Source: Nitrospirota bacterium
GTDB taxonomy: Bacteria > Nitrospirota > CAKKRA01 > 9FT-COMBO-42-15
Direction: 5' to 3'
NCBI GenBank assembly: GCA_023248415.1
Contig: JAHFEP010000051.1
Location: 4,241-15,203 of the forward strand
Length of the DNA: 10,963 nucleotides
Shown: piece after piece, positions 1 through 5,495 of the stretch
Layout of the letters: each line of letters begins with the position of its first letter
Numbering within the stretch: the first letter of the stretch is position 1
Position numbers and translations under genes: made by a program
Notes under the pieces: model-generated
Told to the model about the DNA's origin: nothing
Databases searched by the model: none
The model's input: only the letters and a program-made list of their open reading frames with translations

Positions 1-995
1 TTTTTTCTCTCTATATTAAAATGTATATAGGCAAGCTCTGTTGCCATCCTTCCTCTCTGGGTCCTTTCCATATAGCCGCACTGGATTAAGAACGGTTCAT
101 ACACATCTTCTATTGTATCCCTCTGCTCACTGACAGCAGCAGACAGGGTATCAAGGCCGACAGGCCCTCCATTAAATTTATCTATAATAGTCAGCATCAG
201 CTTCCTGTCCATCTGGTCAAAACCCTTTTCATCAACCTCAAGCATTGCAAGTGCATCTTTTGCAACCTTTTTAGTAATTATACTGTCAGCCCTTACCTCT
301 GCAAAATCCCTTACCCTTCGCAAAAGCCTGTTTGCAATCCTTGGCGTCCCCCTTGAACGGGAGGCTATCTCTTTTGCGCCGTCTGATTCAATTGAAATAT
401 TCAATATTCTTGCAGCCCTTATAACAATCCTTTCCAATTCCTCTGCATTATAATAATCAATTCTGTTAATTACACCGAATCTGTCCCGTAAAGGTGATGT
501 GAGCAAACCAGCCCTTGTTGTTGCGCCAATGAGCGTAAATCTTTTTAAATCAAGCTTTATTGACCTTGCAGAAGGACCCTGTCCGATGATAATATCAAGC
601 TGAAAATCCTCCATTGCTGGATAGAGTATCTCCTCCACTGCTGGATTCAAACGGTGAATCTCATCTATAAATAGCACATCCCTTTCAGAAAGATTGGTCA
701 AGATTGCAGCCAAATCGCCTGAATGTTCAATTACAGGGCCGGATGTCATCTTTATATTTACACCTAACTCATTTGCAATAATATATGCAAGTGTGGTCTT
801 GCCAAGACCCGGAGGGCCGTAAAAAAGGACATGGTCTAATGCCTCGCCCCTCTTCTTTGAAGCCTCAATAAAGATGCGGAGATTATCCTTTAGCTTCTCC
901 TGACCAATATATTCATTAAGTAATGACGGTCTGAGATTCGCATCTATTTTCTTTTCATCGTCATCAACAACCGCTGTAATTAACCTGTCCGACAT
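1..995 (-). CDS. ruvB: RuvB Holliday junction branch-migration ATPase (3' end outside window)
   Basis: RuvB is the hexameric AAA+ motor that RuvA loads on Holliday junctions to drive branch migration during recombination and replication-fork repair. Translating the minus strand from the ATG at 993-995 gives 331 residues without a stop. Visible are Walker A GPPGLGKT (about residues 60-67), Walker B LFIDEIH (D111/E112), sensor 1 LIGATTRAG, the arginine-finger segment PLRDRFG (about 168-174), and the C-terminal winged helix with GGPVGLDTLSAAV and YMERTQRGRMAT. RuvB proteins are usually about 335-350 residues, so only a few codons are missing beyond position 1. The start follows a Shine-Dalgarno sequence (GGGAG) that overlaps the ruvA stop region. 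The 12-nt gap from ruvA indicates the same operon. The identification is essentially certain. Confidence 0.97.
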   Translation of the reverse strand, partial: MSDRLITAVVDDDEKKIDANLRPSLLNEYIGQEKLKDNLRIFIEASKKRGEALDHVLFYGPPGLGKTTLAYIIANELGVNIKMTSGPVIEHSGDLAAILTNLSERDVLFIDEIHRLNPAVEEILYPAMEDFQLDIIIGQGPSARSIKLDLKRFTLIGATTRAGLLTSPLRDRFGVINRIDYYNAEELERIVIRAARILNISIESDGAKEIASRSRGTPRIANRLLRRVRDFAEVRADSIITKKVAKDALAMLEVDEKGFDQMDRKLMLTIIDKFNGGPVGLDTLSAAVSEQRDTIEDVYEPFLIQCGYMERTQRGRMATELAYIHFNIERK

Positions 996-1007
996 AAAAA
1001 TTACTCC

Positions 1008-1604
1008 CTACCTTGACAACACCTTCAACGACTCTCTTATTAAATCCTCAACTGTTTTATTCTCTTCACCATGCACACTCATCTTCTCTACTGCATCCTT
1101 TGCTACTGCCCTGTTATAACCAAGATTTACAAGTGCAGAAAGGACGTCATCAATAATTCTATTCTTTGCTGTCCTTTCTTTACTCTCTAATACAGATGTT
1201 ATATGCCTGACCTTCTCCTTTAATTCTAAGAGCAATCTGTCGGCAGTCTTTTTTCCAATCCCTGGTATATTTGTAAGCCTTCTAACATCGCCATCCATTA
1301 TAGCAGTCACAAGCTGGGAAACAGGCATCCCTGAAAGGATTGTTAATGCCAATTTCGGCCCTATACCAGAAACACCTATCAAATAATGAAAAAGTTCTTT
1401 TTCACTCTTCTCTACAAAGCCAAATAGATGTATTGCGTCCTCCCGATGATGAGTGTGTATATTTATAGTTAAGGTTTCACCTATTTCAGGCAGGCTGTAA
1501 TATGATGTGAGGGATGTAAAAACCTGATAGCCTACGCCATTAACATCTATAATGCTGTATTCAGGTGATTTATAAACAAGCCTGCCAGAAAGTAAACCTA
1601 TCAT
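1008..1604 (-). CDS. ruvA: RuvA Holliday junction DNA-binding subunit
   Basis: RuvA tetramers clamp the four-way junction and recruit RuvB. The 198-residue product is close to the usual ~200. The N-terminal OB-fold domain (residues 1-62) starts MIGLLSGRLV and carries the acidic-pin residues E55/D56 in HHREDAIHLFGF. Two helix-hairpin-helix motifs follow: GVSGIGPKLALTIL (about 77-90) and NIPGIGKKTADRLL (about 112-125). The C-terminal domain III that contacts RuvB (about 150-198) ends IRESLKVLSR. The start is preceded by TAGGGA, which lies directly after a 30-bp palindrome filling most of the ruvC-ruvA gap. It is followed 12 nt later by ruvB. No missing residues were noted. Confidence 0.97.
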   Translation of the reverse strand: MIGLLSGRLVYKSPEYSIIDVNGVGYQVFTSLTSYYSLPEIGETLTINIHTHHREDAIHLFGFVEKSEKELFHYLIGVSGIGPKLALTILSGMPVSQLVTAIMDGDVRRLTNIPGIGKKTADRLLLELKEKVRHITSVLESKERTAKNRIIDDVLSALVNLGYNRAVAKDAVEKMSVHGEENKTVEDLIRESLKVLSR

Positions 1605-1615
1605 TTTTCCCTATA

Positions 1616-1645
1616 AGTAGGGACATGCCATGGCATGTCCCTACT
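1616..1645. repeat. 30-bp perfect palindrome between ruvC and ruvA
   Basis: The sequence from 1616 to 1645 equals its own reverse complement, with centre GCCATGGC and outer arms AGTAGGGACAT. Its end supplies the AG of the ruvC stop codon TAG, and it stops just before the ruvA ribosome-binding site. It shares the terminal GTAGGGAC with the repeats at 5468-5493 and 7349-7373. As RNA it could fold as a strong intra-operon hairpin. No T-run follows it, so it does not look like a terminator. Confidence 0.9.
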
Positions 1646-2138
1646 ATGCCTTATCCATTATTTCTCTTAACTTTGCTGAATGTATATGGCATATAGCTGC
1701 TGCAACGGCATCTGAGGCATCCTCTGATTCAGGTATTTTATCAAGACTTAAGATACGTTTCACCATCTCCTGCACCTGTGACTTTTCAGCAGCGCCATAA
1801 CCTACTACTGCCATCTTTATCTCTAAGGGTGTATATTCAAATACAGAAAGTCCTGCATTTGCACAGGCAAGCATAGCCACACCCCTTGCATGCCCCATCT
1901 TTATTGCTGATTTTACATTCTTGGACAAAAAGATATTTTCTACAACAGCAATATCCGGTCTGCATTTTAATATTACCTCTGTCAGGCCGTCGTATATCCT
2001 CTTTAATTTATCTGAAAACGGCCTTGCAGCCTGAGCCCTGATTATACCGCATTCATAAAGAAGCAGTTTACCGCCTGCTTCATCCACAATACCATAACCA
2101 GTAATTGATGAACCAGGGTCTATTCCTAATACTCTCAT
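1644..2138 (-). CDS. ruvC: RuvC Holliday junction resolvase (crossover junction endodeoxyribonuclease)
   Basis: RuvC is the dimeric RNase H-fold nuclease that cuts Holliday junctions symmetrically, working with RuvAB. All four metal-binding acidic residues of the family are visible: D7 in GIDPGS, E67 in VVENIF, and D140 and D143 in SEDASDAVAAAICH. F70 matches the aromatic residue after the second acidic motif that acts at the junction. The product is 164 residues, against about 170 for typical RuvC, so the tail is slightly short. The stop codon is built partly from the palindrome at 1616-1645, so that element may have set the present C-terminus. Start ATG at 2136-2138 follows GGAG with a 5-nt spacer. 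It lies 82 bp after yebC, a gap filled by repeats. Confidence 0.97.
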   Translation of the reverse strand: MRVLGIDPGSSITGYGIVDEAGGKLLLYECGIIRAQAARPFSDKLKRIYDGLTEVILKCRPDIAVVENIFLSKNVKSAIKMGHARGVAMLACANAGLSVFEYTPLEIKMAVVGYGAAEKSQVQEMVKRILSLDKIPESEDASDAVAAAICHIHSAKLREIMDKA

Positions 2139-2158
2139 CGCACTCCGATTGCAAATCT

Positions 2159-2178
2159 CCTGCCTGTCGGCAGACAGG
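2159..2178. repeat. REP-like hairpin in the yebC-ruvC gap
   Basis: CCTGTC (2163-2168) and GACAGG (2173-2178) form a short hairpin. An alternative pairing CTGCC/GGCAG (2160-2164 with 2169-2173) is also possible. The core CCTGCCTGTCGGCAGA (2159-2174) recurs with 14 of 16 bases identical at 5121-5136, inside the cyclase-like gene, which suggests a dispersed family. Confidence 0.6.
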
Positions 2179-2186
2179 TAAAGCTT

Positions 2187-2215
2187 CTTACGACTTAAAA
2201 CTTACTACTTACGAC
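2187..2215. repeat. Tandem heptamer repeat, about four copies of CTTANNA
   Basis: CTTA recurs at 2187, 2194, 2201 and 2208, giving units CTTACGA, CTTAAAA, CTTACTA and CTTACGA. The period is exactly 7 nt. It occupies most of the gap between the yebC stop and the hairpin at 2159-2178. It resembles in kind, not in sequence, the short tandemly repeated heptamers known from cyanobacteria. Confidence 0.75.
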
Positions 2216-2220
2216 TGCTT

Positions 2221-2964
2221 TTATACCTTTGCCATTATCTCATCCGGGATATCAAAGTTTGCATACACATTCTGGACATCGTCGTGGTCTTCCAATTCTT
2301 CCATCAGCTTCAGCATCTGCTCTGCCTCTTTGCCGTCAAGCTTTATATAACTCTGCGGCACCATTGTTACCTCCGAAACAGACATCTCAATATTATTCTG
2401 CTTTAAAACCTCTTTTACCTTCTCAAAGTCTTTTGGCACAGTTATTATCTCAAAATTATTATTGTCTGATTTCATATCCTCTGCGCCTGAATCAAGTGCA
2501 AGAGACATCAATTTATCCTCATCTGCCTTGTTCTTTTCAACAACTATATAACCCTTTTTATTAAACATCCATGAAACACAGCCTGCCTCTCCCATATTGC
2601 CGCCGTGTCTTGTGAATGTCTTTCTTATCTCAGCAACTGTCCTGTTTTTGTTATCAGTCATAATATCTATTAAAATAGCAACACCGCCCGGGCCGTAACC
2701 CTCATAGTTTGTTTCCTCATAAGAAACACCAGGAAGCTCACCTGTCCCCTTCATTACAGCCTTTTTGATATTGTCTGCCGGCATGTTTGCTTCCTTTGCC
2801 TTTAAAATGGCTGTCCTGAGTCTTGGATTGCCGTCTGGATCGCCGCCTCCGATTTTTGCTGCTACTGCAATTTCTTTTGTTATCTTGGTAAATATCTTGC
2901 CCCTCTTTGCATCTATTGCTGCCTTTTTGTGTTTAGTAGTAGCCCATTTTGAATGACCCGACAT
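2221..2964 (-). CDS. yebC: YebC/PmpR family (DUF28) translation/regulatory protein
   Basis: The YebC/TACO1 family includes proteins reported as transcription regulators and, more recently, as factors relieving ribosome stalling at proline-rich stretches. The N-terminus MSGHSKWATTKHKKAAIDAKRGK is the family signature when read in two parts (MSGHSKWATTKHKK, then AAIDAKRGK). It is followed by GGGDPDGNPRLR, KAKEANMPADNIKKAV, EGYGPGGVAILI and the GCVSWMFNKKG block. The chosen ATG (2962-2964) gives 247 residues, the usual length. It has GGAGG 7 nt upstream, so a TTG four codons earlier is unlikely to be used. It is the first gene of a yebC-ruvC-ruvA-ruvB operon, a very common arrangement, and has its own promoter candidate at 2999-3026. 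Confidence 0.96.
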   Translation of the reverse strand: MSGHSKWATTKHKKAAIDAKRGKIFTKITKEIAVAAKIGGGDPDGNPRLRTAILKAKEANMPADNIKKAVMKGTGELPGVSYEETNYEGYGPGGVAILIDIMTDNKNRTVAEIRKTFTRHGGNMGEAGCVSWMFNKKGYIVVEKNKADEDKLMSLALDSGAEDMKSDNNNFEIITVPKDFEKVKEVLKQNNIEMSVSEVTMVPQSYIKLDGKEAEQMLKLMEELEDHDDVQNVYANFDIPDEIMAKV

Positions 2965-2998
2965 AAATACCTCCAACTTATTATATTATTATCTAATT

Positions 2999-3026
2999 AT
3001 TATCACAATATTATAAAAAATGTCAA
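2999..3026 (-). promoter_or_regulatory. Sigma70-type promoter of the yebC-ruvCAB operon
   Basis: On the minus strand, TTGACA (3026-3021, perfect -35) is followed after 16 nt by GATAAT (3004-2999, 5 of 6 matches to the -10). Predicted transcription would start near 2992, leaving a leader of about 28 nt with the yebC Shine-Dalgarno in place. It lies in the 84-bp gap after the cyclase-like gene, where I see no terminator, so read-through from upstream is also possible. Confidence 0.7.
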
Positions 3027-3048
3027 TTACTTCCCGCATCTCCTGAGA

Positions 3049-5295
3049 TTATCTTTTCAGCTTCACAATCCCATAAATCTCCATAGTCTTTCCGCCGGGT
3101 ATCGGAACAGAGCCTGTTTTCTGTGCAAGGAAGATATCTGAAACAGCCCTGAATGTAGGCTCATCAACAAGAACCTGGCCGGAAAGCGCCATCCACTGGA
3201 GCCTGCTGCTTAAATCCACCACATCGCCTATTATAGTAGTCCTCCTGTGCTCGCCTGTGCCAATCTCGCCAATCATCACCTCTCCGCTGCTTATACCAAC
3301 AGAAATGCCAATATTCAGCTTATCATCGCCCTCTGCCTTAATCTTTTTTATAAACCTTATAACCATATCAACACCTGCTGTAACTGCCCTCTTTGTGTCA
3401 TCAGCCTTGGTAAAAGGGATGCCAAACACAGCAATAAAACCATTGCTTGTAAGCCTGTCTATTGATGCATCGTATTTATAAAGAATATCTGTTAAGAAGG
3501 CGAAATATTTATTTAATATTGTAATTGCCTGATTTGTGGGAATAATGCCAAGACTCTGGCCCAGGCCGCTTATCTGCAATGAAAGAACAACTGCCTTCTG
3601 TCTTGTTCCAACAAGGTCAAGCTCTTTAGGGGACACCTTCAATTTGTTTATCAGAGACTCGGACAAATATTTTCCATAAACGCTTCTCAGCCTTTTCCCC
3701 TGTGCAATACCTTCATACAAACGCGCATTCTCCACTGCATTTGATGCTTGTCTTGATAATGTAGAGAGAATATTAAGGTCTTCTGTATTAAATACCTCGC
3801 CGCTAACCTTATTATACAGGCTTATTACACCAATAATATTATTCTGGCTCTTAATAGGAACAGCAAGCATGGCTGTGCCTGCCATTCCCCCTGGTGTAGG
3901 GGGGGGAATAGGAATAAATTTCGGCTCCTTTTCTAAGTTTATAACAAGCAGCGGTTCCTTTTTCTGATTTACATAGCCTGCGATTGTCTCGCATAGCAGC
4001 CTCTTCTTATCCTTTTCATCCTCTGCAAAACCGCGCTGGAATTTCATTTCAAGCCTGTTAATCTCGGGGTTCTGAAGCATCACAGCTCCAGCAGATGCCT
4101 TTAGCTCACTGACTGCTATATTTAAAACAAGGTCAAGGATAAGGCCCTCATCAAACAGGAATTCTATAGCCTGATTCAGCTCCCTTACTGCAAGCTGCTC
4201 AAGCACCTTTTTGCCAAACTCCTTTTCCTTATTGTCAAGCTCAAGGTATGCCTTTGCAAGCTCATCAGTCGCCTTTTTAATCTGGGACTCTAATTCTTTT
4301 TTCGTAGATAATACCTCTCCCTCCAACCTCTCTTTCTCAGATACGCTTCCTGCTAATTTTTTATTTGTCAGCAACAGTTCATTATTGAGCCTCTTTAGCT
4401 CCTCTTCTAACTCAAGCCTTTTCCGCCTCCACTCTGAATCTTTGCGCATCTCCTTTGCCTCAATCTCTTTATTCTCACGATATATCTCATTGTTGATTAT
4501 AAAGATAGACGAAATACGCGGGATATAGGGAAGAAGCCCCATGTCTTCTGTTAAAGGTTTTGTTCTGCTTCCGCTAAAAAAAACCATAAGTCCCATCCTC
4601 TTGTTTTGATTCTCAAGGGGTAAAAAATAGGCTGACCTCACCTTTCTGCCTCCAAAAATCGCAGCTATCTTCTTCAAATCCTTTCCCTTAAATAGCACTG
4701 CGTCAATAACACCTTTATTTATATCACCCAAGAGCGCTGTTTCTATTACACTCAGGTTTCCAATTCTTACAATACTATCATTTAATGTTGCCTTTTCATT
4801 AAATATAGTTCTCTTTTCATCAATTAAAAACATGGCAACAGAATAATTCCTGATAAATGATTCCCCAAGCTCCATAACTGTTTTAAGAACGCCGTTGTAA
4901 TCAAGGTCAGGATTAAATGAGATATTAGTATTAAGCAAAGAGGCCAGCCTCAAGCCGTATCTTCTCTCCTTTATAGCTCTAAAAGATAAAATAATTGTCA
5001 GGAAGAGTATGAATAGTATAGAGCCGTTAAAAAGCATTTCAGCAGGAAGATTATGCTGGTATAAATACAATATCTGAAATATAAGGCCGAGGATAATAAG
5101 AAAGAGGATATATAATGTCCCCTGCCTGCCGGTAGAAAACAGCTTCTTCTCCCTTTTTTGGGAAAAGCTCTGTGATAAATCAAGTTTGGAGACATCTGTC
5201 CTTCCTTCAGAAGGCAAATCTTCTACATCGTGAGCCTGTCTAACCGATTGAGAGGTTGTTTCCATTTTTTGCATCTCTTCTATCTCAGAAGGCAT
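3049..5295 (-). CDS. Membrane-anchored GAF / coiled-coil / GAF protein with degenerate class III cyclase domain
   Basis: From the ATG at 5293-5295 the product has 748 residues. Order: polar N-terminus; two hydrophobic helices (about 59-79 and 88-105) placing the rest in the cytoplasm; a GAF-like region (about 115-270); a Lys/Glu-rich coiled coil (about 272-365); a clearer GAF domain (about 370-525); a linker RLRSVYGKYLSESLINKL typical of bacterial cyclases; and a class III adenylate/guanylate cyclase fold (about 560-740). The fold is evident from SNGFIAVFG, ISVGISSGEV and IIGDVVDLSSRLQ. Both metal-binding aspartates are replaced (Q574 in LSLQISGL, N618 in LTSNGF) and the usual ribose-contacting Asn is D694, while D691 and R698 remain. 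Catalysis is therefore doubtful and the domain may be a ligand sensor or partner. A TTG at 5331 would add 12 residues, but it lies in a heptamer repeat without a ribosome-binding site. The chosen ATG has GGAG 11 nt upstream, so the start is moderately uncertain. Confidence 0.88.
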   Translation of the reverse strand: MPSEIEEMQKMETTSQSVRQAHDVEDLPSEGRTDVSKLDLSQSFSQKREKKLFSTGRQGTLYILFLIILGLIFQILYLYQHNLPAEMLFNGSILFILFLTIILSFRAIKERRYGLRLASLLNTNISFNPDLDYNGVLKTVMELGESFIRNYSVAMFLIDEKRTIFNEKATLNDSIVRIGNLSVIETALLGDINKGVIDAVLFKGKDLKKIAAIFGGRKVRSAYFLPLENQNKRMGLMVFFSGSRTKPLTEDMGLLPYIPRISSIFIINNEIYRENKEIEAKEMRKDSEWRRKRLELEEELKRLNNELLLTNKKLAGSVSEKERLEGEVLSTKKELESQIKKATDELAKAYLELDNKEKEFGKKVLEQLAVRELNQAIEFLFDEGLILDLVLNIAVSELKASAGAVMLQNPEINRLEMKFQRGFAEDEKDKKRLLCETIAGYVNQKKEPLLVINLEKEPKFIPIPPPTPGGMAGTAMLAVPIKSQNNIIGVISLYNKVSGEVFNTEDLNILSTLSRQASNAVENARLYEGIAQGKRLRSVYGKYLSESLINKLKVSPKELDLVGTRQKAVVLSLQISGLGQSLGIIPTNQAITILNKYFAFLTDILYKYDASIDRLTSNGFIAVFGIPFTKADDTKRAVTAGVDMVIRFIKKIKAEGDDKLNIGISVGISSGEVMIGEIGTGEHRRTTIIGDVVDLSSRLQWMALSGQVLVDEPTFRAVSDIFLAQKTGSVPIPGGKTMEIYGIVKLKR

Positions 5296-5310
5296 TTGTC
5301 GCTTCGCTCC

Positions 5311-5348
5311 ATTGTAAAATGTAAATTGCAAATTTTAAATTGTAAATT
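5311..5348. repeat. Tandem heptamer repeat, five copies of ATTGTAA type
   Basis: The plus strand reads ATTGTAA, AATGTAA, ATTGCAA, ATTTTAA, ATTGTAA and then a partial ATT, with a strict 7-nt period. It lies directly upstream of the cyclase-like gene, and the alternative TTG start of that gene falls inside it. Its sequence differs from the heptamers at 2187-2215, but the unit length is the same. Confidence 0.8.
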
Positions 5349-5365
5349 ATATATTTATTTTTTGC

Positions 5366-5390
5366 GGGTTCAGGTTTGCAACCTGAACCC
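5366..5390. repeat. Hairpin repeat, 11-bp perfect stem with 3-nt loop
   Basis: GGGTTCAGGTT (5366-5376) is followed by TGC and then AACCTGAACCC (5380-5390). The inner CAGGTT/AACCTG pair is shared with the neighbouring hairpin at 5400-5422, so the two look like diverged members of one repeat family. No T-run follows on either strand, which argues against a terminator. Confidence 0.8.
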
Positions 5391-5399
5391 AAATGTTTC

Positions 5400-5422
5400 G
5401 GAGCAGGTTACAAACCTGCTCC
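5400..5422. repeat. Hairpin repeat, 10-bp perfect stem with 3-nt loop
   Basis: GGAGCAGGTT (5400-5409), loop ACA, AACCTGCTCC (5413-5422). It lies 9 nt from the hairpin at 5366-5390 and shares its CAGGTT/AACCTG core. It sits in the roughly 200-bp gap between uvrC and the cyclase-like gene, and probably ends up in the cyclase leader transcript. Confidence 0.8.
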
Positions 5423-5467
5423 TGCAAGAGTTGCCATTTTTGATGATATGGCTGTTTATTTATTTCA

Positions 5468-5493
5468 GGGCGACCACATAGGGTCGCCCCTAC
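5468..5493. repeat. GTAGGGGC-type palindromic repeat at the uvrC stop
   Basis: GGGCGACC (5468-5475) pairs with GGTCGCCC (5482-5489) across a 6-nt loop, and CTAC follows at 5490-5493. On the coding strand it reads GTAGGGGCGACCC and begins 2 nt after the uvrC TGA. The copy at 7349-7373 is nearly the same sequence (GTAGGGACGACCC). Confidence 0.8.
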
Positions 5494-5495
5494 AG

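Noticed and set aside
2187..2215. Considered as a CRISPR-like or direct-repeat array
   Set aside because: Units are 7 nt and directly adjacent without spacers, so this is a microsatellite-type tandem repeat.
2105..2350. Plus-strand 81-codon frame containing SPACRQTGK
   Set aside because: It is antisense to ruvC and yebC ends and reads through the REP-like hairpin and heptamer repeat. It has no ribosome-binding site and no recognisable domain.
4211..4528. Plus-strand 105-codon Ser/Phe-rich frame
   Set aside because: It is the antisense shadow of the Lys/Glu-rich coiled coil of the cyclase-like gene; its composition is explained by that alone.
5366..5422. Two strong hairpins considered as a terminator for uvrC
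   Set aside because: Stems are good, but neither is followed by a T-run in the minus-strand RNA. They fit better as dispersed repeats, though partial termination cannot be excluded.
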